Shown one piece after another: positions 1-8,922 of a stretch of DNA of 64,000 nucleotides. Source of the DNA: Salegentibacter sp. (GTDB lineage Bacteria; Bacteroidota; Bacteroidia; Flavobacteriales; Flavobacteriaceae); the NCBI GenBank assembly GCA_017795085.1, contig CP051246.1, forward strand, positions 4,156,514 through 4,220,513, given 5' to 3'. How positions within the stretch are numbered: position 1 is the first letter of the stretch; every line of letters starts with the position of its first letter. The notes under the pieces are model-generated. The model saw nothing but the letters and a program-made list of their open reading frames with translations, did not search any database and was not told the DNA's origin. Made by a program: the position numbers and the translations under genes.

Positions 1-740
1 TTAAGATTGGAATTGTCTGCAGCCGTACCGTGAGGAGCGCTCATATTATTTTCTAATGTGCTTATGCCATTTTGAGCTGCCTGGTATGCCAAATCATATT
101 GTTTGGTTTCCAGATAATATCTGGCTTTTAAAGTTTGCGCGGTTTCAATCCATTTATCAGGCGCTCCATCAAAATAAATCTCCGATCCTCCTACGGGTCT
201 TCCATCGCCCATTTGTAAACTTGAAATGGCTTCATCTAACCTATCTTGAATTTTATTATAAACTTCTTGCTGATCTTCATAAATAGGACTGGTATTTTCA
301 ATATTACCAGCTTCATCATAAGGTACATCTCCAAATAATGAAGTGACCGTTCCAATGATATAGGTTTGTAAAACCTGAGTAATTCCTTCACTTACCGGGC
401 CTACTTCGTCTTCAATAATCGCGTTTTCAGCTTCAACTGCATTTCTAAAGGCATTTACATAAGCATCAGACCATAGAGCGTTGAAATCATTTGCGGTTAT
501 ATTGTAATCGTTAAAACCCAGGTGCTGCCTGTCAATACCGGTATATTGCCCTGCAAATATTGCAGATCTTCTGGCGGGCTCACCGGTTTGCAGGATAATA
601 TTTCCTACTTCGGCACCTGTGAGTATGCTTCCGTAAGAACTACTGGTTAGGTTGTTTGGGTCATCATTTATATCTTCTACAACTTTACTACAAGAGTATT
701 GAAGACTTATAATTATAAAAAGAACTATATATTTTTTCAT
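1..740 (-). CDS. SusD/RagB-like outer-membrane lipoprotein, 3' end outside window
   Basis: Reading the minus strand from the ATG at 740, the frame is open to the window edge, giving about 246 residues. It starts with a short hydrophobic leader ending in a lipobox (YSC, Cys17) followed by a KVVEDINDDPNNLT stretch. That start is typical of the SusD-like nutrient-binding lipoproteins that pair with SusC-type receptors. It begins 10 bp after the stop of the SusC gene on the same strand, so the two form the usual susC-susD operon. Family knowledge says SusD is a surface lid that captures the ligand over the SusC barrel. The ligand cannot be told from sequence. The C-terminal part is missing only because the window ends. 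Confidence 0.88.
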   Translation of the reverse strand, partial: MKKYIVLFIIISLQYSCSKVVEDINDDPNNLTSSSYGSILTGAEVGNIILQTGEPARRSAIFAGQYTGIDRQHLGFNDYNITANDFNALWSDAYVNAFRNAVEAENAIIEDEVGPVSEGITQVLQTYIIGTVTSLFGDVPYDEAGNIENTSPIYEDQQEVYNKIQDRLDEAISSLQMGDGRPVGGSEIYFDGAPDKWIETAQTLKARYYLETKQYDLAYQAAQNGISTLENNMSAPHGTAADNSNL

Positions 741-750
741 AACCGGTTTT

Positions 751-3700
751 TTAAAATTTTACATTAAGATTTAATAGGTAGGATTTAGTACCTGGGTTAT
801 TGAAATAGTCTATACCCCTTGCTGCACTTACTCCTGATAGGTTGGTGTCAGGATCATTTCCTTCAAATTCAGTCCATAACAGGAGGTTCCTTCCCGTTAC
901 AGTGATTTCTACCGATTGAAGTTTAGTGGTGTTTTTTAGCCAATCTGAATCCCACAGATACCCCAGGCTTACTTCTCTAAGTCTTGTCCAGGATCCATCT
1001 TCTATGTATACTTCATCAATTCCATTTCCAAAGAAACCACCGGGGCCATTATACCAACTTTCCGTGAGGGCTACCGGTCCATTACCAAAATCCTTAAGGT
1101 TTCCTCTAAAGGTTTCATCAATATTAATTACCGATCCGTCGTATTCAAGGTAATTCCTGTCAGTTGATATTCTATTTGCAGTATCATCCCAAGTTCCTAA
1201 ATCTTTCAATACAGATTTGGTGCCTGCATAAATATCGGCTCCCTGGTAAGTTTCTAATAGAGCAGAAAAGCTGAAATTCTTGTATCTAATTGAAGTAGAG
1301 ATCGCTCCCTGCCAATCCGGATTTGGATCTCCAATTACACCTTCTAATTGATCCTGTCTTGGAAAACCATTTTCGTCCAGCGCAATACTTCCATCTTCAT
1401 TTCTTAAATACCGGGAACCCCAAAGTACTCCAAGCGGGTGTCCTTCTACCGCTCTTGAACTTACTGCTGAAAGTCCACCCAAATTAAAGGAGTCAATACC
1501 ATTTAGACTGGTTACTTCATTATCTATAGTAGTGAAATTTGTATTTATGTTCCACGAGAAATCATCTGTTAGAAATAGTTGGTAATTAAGATCTAGCTCT
1601 ATCCCGTTATTTTGAATTTCCGCACCGTTTGCGTAGATAGAAGTGTAGCCAGTTGAATTAGCTACGGGAAAGTCCAGTAATACATCTTCGGTCTTGTTTT
1701 GGAAATAAGTACCGCTAAAACGCAATCGATCATTGAAAAAACGTAAATCTGTACCGAATTCGATTTCCTTTTTTCGCTCAGGACGTAAATTTGGATTACC
1801 TCTGCTTGAACTGGGGACAAAACCTCCATTGCCATAAAGCGATAGGTCTAAACTGCCACCATAGCTGTCTCCAAATGCAGGAGAAACAAATGTATTTGAG
1901 GTATTATAACGAGAAGGCTGAACACCAACTTCACCATAAGAAGCCCTCAGTTTTCCAAATGAAAAAGTTTTGCTATCTAAATCTAAAAGTTCAGAAAATT
2001 GCCAAGCGAGAGAAGCCGAAGGAAATGCGAAGGTGTTATCAGAGCTACTTCCGAAAGTTGACGCAGATTCTACCCGCATTGTTCCTGTAAAAAAGAGCAT
2101 CTCAAGAGCTGATAGCGATAGTGAAGTATATGCAGCTGCTGTTCTTTCATGACCTTCTGTACTGGTAACGGATCTGTTTTCGGGAAGGGCGTTATTAATA
2201 TCACGAATTCCACTATCAACATCTACAAATTGAATAAAATTTGTACTAATTGCTCCTTCTACGATTCTGGATTTGGAATTATAGTTTACACCGGCTAGAA
2301 AATTACCACTAAGGTCATCACTCAGGGCGAACTGTGCCTTAGCAATATAATCCATATTAAAAATGGTATTTGTTGCTACAGAATTATTTAGGTAACCTGC
2401 ACGATAAGCTCCTGCTGCAGAACCGGGTGTGAAAAATTGGCCTCTTTCTTCACTATAGTGGTCCAAACCAACTCGTGCAATTAAATCTAACCAAGTTGTT
2501 GGTTCCCCTGTTAACTCGAAGTTGGTAATAAAGCGATCTACTTTTGCCTCATTTTCTTGCTCATTAATTGTCCATAATGGGTTGTTATAAGTAGCTGTTC
2601 CGTCAGCTCCCAAAGGCTCTCGGTAAGATCTGTGCCTGTCTGAGATCGGGGAAGCATTGGGTCCCGCATGATAGGATCCTCTATACCCTGATATATCAAA
2701 ATCGGGTGGAGTTCTAAGAAGGCCTAAATATAAACCGGAAGAACTTGAGCCCTTTCTAATTCTGTTGGAATTTGTTCTTGTGTAAGTAGAACTAAAATCT
2801 AAGCTCAGTACTTCATTAAATTTATGACGAGCATTTAACCGGGTAGTGGTTCTTCTATAATCTGAGTTATTTTGAATAATCCCCTGTTGATCTAAATCGC
2901 TGATGCTGAAAAAAACAGTACTTTTTTCGTTTCCTCCGCTAAGGCTTAGATTATTCTCGAAAAAATAGCCATTATCAAAAATCTGGTCGAAATTTGAATC
3001 TTCAAATGTTTGTTGTGAGTTTTTATTGGTTATAGGGTAATAAATTCTTCCGTCCTGATCCTGGTAGTATTCTCCTTCTGTATTGAAATCGTCTTGCCCT
3101 CCTGAACGTTCTGATATCCGATCTCCCCAGGAATCTCTGGAATATTGATCATAAAAACCATTATCTCCCTGGCCGTATTCGGTTTGTAACGGATACCTTT
3201 GGTTTATAATATCCATAGAAAAAGTAGATGAATAATTTATGCTAAGCCCATCATTGTAACTTCCATCTTTAGTGGTAATTATAATAACTCCTCCAAGTGC
3301 CTGAGTTCCCCATAAAGCGGCTGCAGAAGCACCTTTTAATACTGAAATAGTTTCTATATCATTAGGGTTAATATCGTTAAGCCTGGATTCCTGACTCACA
3401 CCACTACCGGTAGAATTCCCCCTCACATCATTACTAATAGGAACCCCGTCAACAACAATAAGGGGTTGGCTATTTCGGGTAATTGAAGATAATCCTCTAA
3501 TTTGCATATAGGCGCCTGCCCCAGGATCTCCCGAATTTCGGGAAATCCTTAAGCCTGAAGACTTTCCGGAAAGACCATTTAATAACGTACTTTCACCTGA
3601 TTCAGTAACAGCCTCAGATTTTATGGTAGAACTGGCGTAACCTAATTCATCCTTATTTTCTTCAAACCCCAGGGAGTTTATCACTACACTTTCAAGCGAT

Positions 3701-4002
3701 TCAACATCTTCTTCTAAGGTTACGTTTATATTGTCTTCATTAGGCTGAAGGGCCATTACCTTATGTTTAAAGCCTAAAAAACTGAAAGTTAGAGAGGTTT
3801 CTTCTTCGGCAACGCTTATGGTGAAATTACCATCAAAATCTGTGGCAGTTCCATTTTCGGTGTCGGTTTCTAATACTGTAACCCCGGGAAGAGGGATATT
3901 GTTTTCATCTACGACCGTACCGGAAATTTCTCGTTGCCCCCAAACATTTCCAGCCGATATTAATAGTAAAACTAAGGTAATTTTAAGCATAAGATATTTC
4001 AT
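751..4002 (-). CDS. SusC/RagA-type TonB-dependent outer-membrane receptor
   Basis: This is a 1083-residue protein with a signal peptide (about residues 1-22). A carboxypeptidase-D-regulatory-like beta domain follows (about 23-100), then the plug with PLIVVDGVPISND and a motif around SVLKGASAAALWG, then a long beta barrel ending in an aromatic residue (NLNVKF). The length is normal for SusC proteins. Instead of the common DEVVVVGYG segment it has ESVVINSLGFEENKDELG, as in the subgroup paired with the SusD type that follows it here. It imports an oligosaccharide or peptide with TonB energy. The partner gene follows on the same strand. A palindromic LacI-type operator lies about 40 bp upstream of the start. 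It may belong to a neighbouring system rather than to the sulfatase PUL. Confidence 0.93.
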   Translation of the reverse strand: MKYLMLKITLVLLLISAGNVWGQREISGTVVDENNIPLPGVTVLETDTENGTATDFDGNFTISVAEEETSLTFSFLGFKHKVMALQPNEDNINVTLEEDVESLESVVINSLGFEENKDELGYASSTIKSEAVTESGESTLLNGLSGKSSGLRISRNSGDPGAGAYMQIRGLSSITRNSQPLIVVDGVPISNDVRGNSTGSGVSQESRLNDINPNDIETISVLKGASAAALWGTQALGGVIIITTKDGSYNDGLSINYSSTFSMDIINQRYPLQTEYGQGDNGFYDQYSRDSWGDRISERSGGQDDFNTEGEYYQDQDGRIYYPITNKNSQQTFEDSNFDQIFDNGYFFENNLSLSGGNEKSTVFFSISDLDQQGIIQNNSDYRRTTTRLNARHKFNEVLSLDFSSTYTRTNSNRIRKGSSSSGLYLGLLRTPPDFDISGYRGSYHAGPNASPISDRHRSYREPLGADGTATYNNPLWTINEQENEAKVDRFITNFELTGEPTTWLDLIARVGLDHYSEERGQFFTPGSAAGAYRAGYLNNSVATNTIFNMDYIAKAQFALSDDLSGNFLAGVNYNSKSRIVEGAISTNFIQFVDVDSGIRDINNALPENRSVTSTEGHERTAAAYTSLSLSALEMLFFTGTMRVESASTFGSSSDNTFAFPSASLAWQFSELLDLDSKTFSFGKLRASYGEVGVQPSRYNTSNTFVSPAFGDSYGGSLDLSLYGNGGFVPSSSRGNPNLRPERKKEIEFGTDLRFFNDRLRFSGTYFQNKTEDVLLDFPVANSTGYTSIYANGAEIQNNGIELDLNYQLFLTDDFSWNINTNFTTIDNEVTSLNGIDSFNLGGLSAVSSRAVEGHPLGVLWGSRYLRNEDGSIALDENGFPRQDQLEGVIGDPNPDWQGAISTSIRYKNFSFSALLETYQGADIYAGTKSVLKDLGTWDDTANRISTDRNYLEYDGSVINIDETFRGNLKDFGNGPVALTESWYNGPGGFFGNGIDEVYIEDGSWTRLREVSLGYLWDSDWLKNTTKLQSVEITVTGRNLLLWTEFEGNDPDTNLSGVSAARGIDYFNNPGTKSYLLNLNVKF

Positions 4003-4041
4003 TGGACTGTGTTTTATTTTGTTCTAATTTTCTGGGATTCA

Positions 4042-4057
4042 ACGAAATCGTTTTCGT
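4042..4057. promoter_or_regulatory. LacI-type palindromic operator candidate
   Basis: The 16-bp sequence ACGAAATCGTTTTCGT has six-base arms that are perfect reverse complements around a central CG (14 of 16 positions symmetric). This is the form typical of LacI/GalR-family operators. It lies 40-55 bp upstream of the SusC start codon at 4002, where a repressor or activator of the susC-susD pair would bind. No LacI-family gene is present in the window, so the regulator would be encoded elsewhere. A related half-perfect site lies at 62141-62150. Confidence 0.45.
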
Positions 4058-4205
4058 TTTTATGTAAAAAAACTGTTTCATATTTAAATTAAATTTGAGA
4101 ATTGAACTTCATTATACCTTAAGCTTTTTTAAAATTTAGATTGTGTTTTTGATGTAATTTTTTGATCATACTTAATATTTAAATAAAGCAGTTGTTAATA
4201 AATTG

Positions 4206-4213
4206 TACCTTTG
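4206..4213 (+). promoter_or_regulatory. Candidate Bacteroidota -7 element upstream of the HTH/membrane gene
   Basis: TACCTTTG matches the Bacteroidota -7 consensus TAnnTTTG and lies 125 bp before the start at 4339. No well-spaced TTG -33 element is visible, so support is weak. The rest of the 336-bp divergent region 4003-4338 is very AT-rich. It holds the palindrome at 4042 and nothing else I can name. Confidence 0.3.
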
Positions 4214-4338
4214 AATTATGCCTGTAACACATAATTTCTTAATTGATTCGGTAACAATTATAGGGTATAAATATTAAATTGTTATTGCTTTATTGTTTTT
4301 TATCGATTTTTATCAAATTTTAGTGAAATAAATTAAGA

Positions 4339-5484
4339 ATGTATCAAGATAACACCGATAAATACCACGAGGAATTTGTTTCAAAATTGCAAAGTCTCTA
4401 CGGTAAATTTGATTCTACAAAGAAAAAATTTGAATCTACCAGTAATTCAAAAATTGCCAGGGATCTTTGCTATAGCGATTCCCAATTTTCACGTCTTATA
4501 AATAATACGGCTTCGGAAGGGGAATTTAAAAGGGCCTTGCGAAATGTGAATAGACTTTTGAATGAAACCAGTCTTCAAAAGAAAAGCAGGTTATCTCAAA
4601 AAGGAGGAGGTATATATTTTAAAAAAGTCTGGATATACCTAACGATAATAATTTTGTTAGGAATATTTGGAGTGTTGATTTTCCAGTATTTAAGTGAGGA
4701 TGAGAAGGCACTTAATTCCACCGCTGCAACCTCCAGATATGATATGCTTCAATGGAGCTTTGAGAATAATTATATTCAACCCTATATCAAATTAAAGGAT
4801 CTTCCGGCTGATTGTAACTTCCAGTGTTATAAATACCAGGGAAAGTGGGTGCTTAAAAATGAATATAAAATTCCTTTTTTTCGTGAAAGGAACGGTTTCC
4901 ACTATGTGGCAAAAGAAGCGGTTATGTATTCCAGCTGTATTGAGGGAAATAATGAGAGCGGAAAATTGTTTGAAGGTTATGAATATCAGAAACACGAAAT
5001 ATGGTATGATAAGAGGGAATTTGCTATTGATTCTTTTTTGGTTGCAGACGATAAATCAAGAATAAGAAATTCTTATAACCAATCAGATTTTTCCAGTAAT
5101 GAGAACTTTGTGAAGATTGCATACGTTCATACTTTTTTCCGAAATGAGTTTGCCCTAGATAATAATATGGTCTTTAGGAATGGAAAAGCTATTGGGAGGG
5201 ATATTGAATTTCTGCCTAATGAAAAATTGAAAGAAAAAATTGAATCTCAGGCCTTGATAAGTGATTTGAAAACTGAAATTAATTCAATTGCAAGAAACAG
5301 GCTGGAAGATTTTTCAAAACCTATAGACTGCCAACCTGCTGAGGTTCCTAATATTAATTTCAATTACATAGAAAAAGGTGATGAACTGAGATTTAACTGT
5401 CAGTTCACCACCGGTAGGTTTTTAGTAGATTATGATAAAACTTTTGTTTTGGAAGAGCAATATATTAATAATATTTGCAGATAA
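4339..5484 (+). CDS. Unrecognised single-pass membrane protein with an N-terminal HTH-like segment
   Basis: This 381-residue protein has no signal peptide. Residues 1-95 are charged and probably cytoplasmic. Within them, about 37-74 contain SKIARDLCYSDSQFSRLINN, which reads like a Cro/CI-type helix-turn-helix: KIARDL as the first helix, SDSQFSRLI as the recognition helix. One hydrophobic segment at about 97-117 (WIYLTIIILLGIFGVLIF) would place residues 120-381 in the periplasm. That large C-terminal part has several cysteines and aromatics but no family I recognise. The layout resembles membrane-anchored one-component regulators of the ToxR kind (analogy only). It lies alone between a divergent SusC gene and convergent pckA. 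DNA binding is inference; it could instead bind protein. I saw no defect. Confidence 0.8.
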   Translation: MYQDNTDKYHEEFVSKLQSLYGKFDSTKKKFESTSNSKIARDLCYSDSQFSRLINNTASEGEFKRALRNVNRLLNETSLQKKSRLSQKGGGIYFKKVWIYLTIIILLGIFGVLIFQYLSEDEKALNSTAATSRYDMLQWSFENNYIQPYIKLKDLPADCNFQCYKYQGKWVLKNEYKIPFFRERNGFHYVAKEAVMYSSCIEGNNESGKLFEGYEYQKHEIWYDKREFAIDSFLVADDKSRIRNSYNQSDFSSNENFVKIAYVHTFFRNEFALDNNMVFRNGKAIGRDIEFLPNEKLKEKIESQALISDLKTEINSIARNRLEDFSKPIDCQPAEVPNINFNYIEKGDELRFNCQFTTGRFLVDYDKTFVLEEQYINNICR

Positions 5485-5564
5485 ACTACTTCATTGCAAG
5501 CTCATAAGGCATTTCTGAAAGGAATAATATACAAGCCTCCTTTAAATCTCGATTATAGAGTAAA

Positions 5565-7142
5565 TCAATAGGCAAAACGTTGTGGGCCACCCCTTCGAAT
5601 ATCCTCATTGGCAAATTTTTCAAATTTCTTAAAATTCTGTCTGAAGGTATTTGAAAGTTTAAAGGCTGCGTCATAGTAAGCTTTATCATTATTCCAGGTA
5701 GCACGTGGGCTGAGTATTTTATCGGGAACCCCGGGACAATGCCTTGGTTGGGCCACCCCAAATACCGAATGAATGTGATACTGCTCATAAGTATAATCTG
5801 GTTCCAGGTTTTCGTTTAATATGGCATTTACCATAGCACGGGTGTAACTAAGCTTTATTCTTTTGCCAACCCCGTAAGCTCCTCCGGTCCATCCAGTATT
5901 AATAAGCCAAACATTCGCATTACTTTCCGCAATCTTTTTACTTAGCATTTCAGCATATACAGTAGGGTGTAATGGCATAAAAGGAGCTCCAAAACAAGCT
6001 GAAAATGAAGGTACCGGCTCTGAAATTCCTGCTTCGGTTCCGGCAATTTTGGAAGTATATCCTGAGATAAAATGATAAGCTGCCTGACTTGCGGTAAGTT
6101 TTGACATCGGAGGTAAAACCCCAAAAGCATCGGCTGTAAGGAAAAAAATATTTTTTGGGTTTTTACCAACAGATGGTATCTGGATATTCTCAATATGATC
6201 TATTGGATAGCTAACTCTTGTGTTTTGGGTAATGGAGTCATTATTATAATCTACCACTCCATTTTTTAATATCACATTCTCGATAAGTGCACCTTCTCGT
6301 ATAGCATTGTAAATTTCAGGTTCAGATTTTTGATCCAGGTTTATGACTTTAGCATAACACCCTCCCTCGAAATTGAAAATTTCATTTTCGGGAGTCCATC
6401 CATGTTCATCGTCTCCGATTAACTTACGATTTGGGTCTGTTGATAATGTTGTTTTCCCGGTACCTGATAAACCAAAGAATAATGCGGTATCATTATCTTT
6501 ACCAATATTTGCAGAACAATGCATCGTTAGCACCTGATGTTGAATGGGCAAAATAAAGTTGAGTACAGAGAAAATTCCTTTTTTTATTTCCCCGGTATAG
6601 CCGGTTCCTCCAATAAGAACAGTTTTTTCTTTAAAACTAATAACTGAAAAATTATGGTCCCGGGTATTATGTTTTGAAGGATTAGCCAAAAATCCCGGAG
6701 CAGCAATTACAGTCCAATCATTCTCAAAATTCTCCAATTCAGATTTATTTGGGCGAATGAACATATTATATGCAAAGAGGTTAGACCAAGAATGCTCTGT
6801 TACTACCTCCAGGCTCAGTCTGTATTTTTTTAACGCACCTGCAAAAGCATATCTTTTAAAAATAGTCTTTCCTTCCAAATATTTCAGGACATCATTTTTA
6901 AGTTTGTGAAATGAATTTTCATCAATCGGCTGATTGATGTCTCCCCAGTCAACTTGATTATTTGTAATCTGGTCTTTTACAATAAATCTATCTTTTGGAG
7001 AACGGCCTGTAAATTTTCCGGTTTTTATAGCCAGGCTTCCCGAAGCTGTAAGTTGTCCTTCCCCATTTTTTAGAGTGGTTTTTACTAATTTTTCCGGTTT
7101 TAATTGCTGATAAGTTTTGGATTTTGAAAAACTTAAGTCCAT
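5565..7142 (-). CDS. pckA: Phosphoenolpyruvate carboxykinase (ATP)
   Basis: This 525-residue protein catalyses oxaloacetate + ATP to phosphoenolpyruvate + CO2 + ADP (EC 4.1.1.49), the entry step of gluconeogenesis in the cytoplasm. Visible signatures are the phosphate-binding loop GLSGTGKTT at 224-232, the metal and nucleotide motif LIGDDEHGW at 241-249, the substrate-site segment GRSPKDRF at 46-53, and TRVSYPIDHI further on. The length matches the ATP-dependent family, and the N terminus needs no signal peptide. It is the one clear housekeeping gene in the window and lies between accessory blocks, convergent with the gene ending at 5484. The 180 bp upstream (7143-7322) is AT-rich with no clear element. 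Confidence 0.97.
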   Translation of the reverse strand: MDLSFSKSKTYQQLKPEKLVKTTLKNGEGQLTASGSLAIKTGKFTGRSPKDRFIVKDQITNNQVDWGDINQPIDENSFHKLKNDVLKYLEGKTIFKRYAFAGALKKYRLSLEVVTEHSWSNLFAYNMFIRPNKSELENFENDWTVIAAPGFLANPSKHNTRDHNFSVISFKEKTVLIGGTGYTGEIKKGIFSVLNFILPIQHQVLTMHCSANIGKDNDTALFFGLSGTGKTTLSTDPNRKLIGDDEHGWTPENEIFNFEGGCYAKVINLDQKSEPEIYNAIREGALIENVILKNGVVDYNNDSITQNTRVSYPIDHIENIQIPSVGKNPKNIFFLTADAFGVLPPMSKLTASQAAYHFISGYTSKIAGTEAGISEPVPSFSACFGAPFMPLHPTVYAEMLSKKIAESNANVWLINTGWTGGAYGVGKRIKLSYTRAMVNAILNENLEPDYTYEQYHIHSVFGVAQPRHCPGVPDKILSPRATWNNDKAYYDAAFKLSNTFRQNFKKFEKFANEDIRRGGPQRFAY

Positions 7143-7322
7143 ATCGCTGGTTTTTAAATTTTCAGCAATATGAATATAAAATTGCGAAAACCTTGTAGTT
7201 TATAAAATTTTATTGAATTTTATTAAAATTTAAAGGGATTATCGATTTTTTCTTTTTAAAAAAATGAGAGATTGACTGTTAATTTTGAGTAGAAATTAGA
7301 AAATGGTATAACTAAGAGAATA

Positions 7323-8855
7323 TTAGTTAGAGCTCTTTTTCCTAATATCCTCAATCATTTTTTGGTATTTTTTAATCATTTCTGGATTTTCCTTGGCCAA
7401 ATTATTTTGCTCTCCTTTATCTTTTGAGAGATTATAGAGTTGAGGTTCCTGTTTTAAACCAGATTCAATATCTTTATTCTTCATCCAATCAGGAATACTT
7501 CCGTCAATAAATGGTTCAATATATTTCCAGTTTCCATCACGAAGTCCTAAAGTGAAACCTTCTTCCAGCATTACTTTTCTACCGTTTTCTGTTTTGCCAA
7601 GCAAAGCATCAAGATGACTTTCACTATCAATTACTTTCTTTCCTTTTTTCATTCCCAGCATATCTGCAAAAGAAGCATAGAAATCGAGTTGGGTCATCAT
7701 TGCATCTGATTTCCTGGGCTTAATGGTTCCAGGCCAGTAAACTATCATAGGCACCCTGGTTCCAGCTTCATAAATACTATATTTTCCTCCTCTGAAAGGG
7801 CCTGAAGGTCTATGATTTCCAACAAGTTCAACAGCTTGGTCCTCATATCCATCGTCCAAAACCGGACCATTGTCACTGGTAAAAATAATTATGGTATTTT
7901 CAGCAATACCTTCTTTTTCAAGTAACTTTGTTACCTCTCCAACCATATAATCCATTTGGACGATAGCATCACCCCGTTGGCCCATTTCACTTTTATTTTT
8001 AAACTTTTCATTTGGCGCTCTGGGTACGTGAATATCATGAAAACTATAATAAAGGAAGAAAGGATTTTCCTTGTTATCGGTTATAAAATTGGAAGCTTTT
8101 TCGGTAAAAACAAACGGAAACTCTTCATCTACCCATTCGGCACTCTCACCGCCTCCCATATAACCTATTCGGCTAATGCCATTTACAATTGTCTGGCTAT
8201 GCTGAAGATCTGCTTCCATTTTTAATAAATCGGGACGTTCCGTTCCCAGTGGGCGATTCCCCACTTTTTTATCATAATTTACAGAAATTGGATCATTTTC
8301 AGAAAGATTGACAACTTTATCATTTTCAAGAAAAACCGTTGGAACCCTATCACCCGTTGCGGGAAGCAAAAAACTATAATCGAAACCAACTTCAGCTGGT
8401 CCCGGGGTTACAGACTTATTCCAATCTACTTTTCCATACCCGAGACCAAGATGCCATTTCCCTACCACACCCGTGGTATAACCAGCTTTTTGAAGCATTT
8501 CAGGCATAGTTACCAAACTGGTGTCTATTAAAAGTGGAGCATCCCCGGGAAGAATTTCTGCATTATTCCTAAAAGCATAATTGCCGGTTAAAAGAGAATA
8601 CCTGGAAGGGGTACAGGTTGCGGCAGTACTGTGTGCATCGGTGAACATAATTCCGTTGGATGCTAACTTGTCGACATTAGGGGTTTTTACGCCTTTTGCA
8701 CCATAAGCCCCAATATCAGCATACCCCAAATCATCGATATAGAGTAAGACTATATTTGGTTTTTTATCATTTTTTTCCGGATTTTGCGTTTCTGACGGTT
8801 TGTCCTTGCAGGCTATAAGAAGGAAGGGAATGAATAAGAAGATAATATTTTTCAT
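7323..8855 (-). CDS. S1-family sulfatase, lipoprotein (Cys-type, CTPSR)
   Basis: This 510-residue sulfatase hydrolyses a sulfate ester in a glycan, probably in the periplasm or on the outer membrane. A lipoprotein signal ends at Cys16 (LLIAC). The metal-binding start NIVLLYIDDLG (about 34-44) is followed by the active-site motif CTPSRYSLLTG with Cys81, which must be converted to formylglycine. GKWHLG and FTSDNGP supply other active-site residues. It resembles arylsulfatase A/GALNS-type enzymes; the precise substrate is unknown. It lies 67 bp downstream of HTCS1 on the same strand and may be co-transcribed with the regulator. It is the only sulfatase of the window on the minus strand. Confidence 0.94.
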   Translation of the reverse strand: MKNIIFLFIPFLLIACKDKPSETQNPEKNDKKPNIVLLYIDDLGYADIGAYGAKGVKTPNVDKLASNGIMFTDAHSTAATCTPSRYSLLTGNYAFRNNAEILPGDAPLLIDTSLVTMPEMLQKAGYTTGVVGKWHLGLGYGKVDWNKSVTPGPAEVGFDYSFLLPATGDRVPTVFLENDKVVNLSENDPISVNYDKKVGNRPLGTERPDLLKMEADLQHSQTIVNGISRIGYMGGGESAEWVDEEFPFVFTEKASNFITDNKENPFFLYYSFHDIHVPRAPNEKFKNKSEMGQRGDAIVQMDYMVGEVTKLLEKEGIAENTIIIFTSDNGPVLDDGYEDQAVELVGNHRPSGPFRGGKYSIYEAGTRVPMIVYWPGTIKPRKSDAMMTQLDFYASFADMLGMKKGKKVIDSESHLDALLGKTENGRKVMLEEGFTLGLRDGNWKYIEPFIDGSIPDWMKNKDIESGLKQEPQLYNLSKDKGEQNNLAKENPEMIKKYQKMIEDIRKKSSN

Positions 8856-8922
8856 AAATATAAATATATTTGATTGCTAATCTCCTTTAGAGCAAAATTG
8901 TTGAAAAAGCAGGGAAAAATGT

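Noticed and set aside
4339..5484. Anti-sigma factor of the FecR type beside the SusC gene
   Set aside because: It has a single membrane segment like FecR, but no FecR-like motifs are visible and no ECF sigma gene is adjacent.
5486..5788. Minus-strand open frame of 100 codons at the pckA 3' end
   Set aside because: It overlaps the conserved C-terminal part of pckA in another frame and has no recognisable protein pattern.
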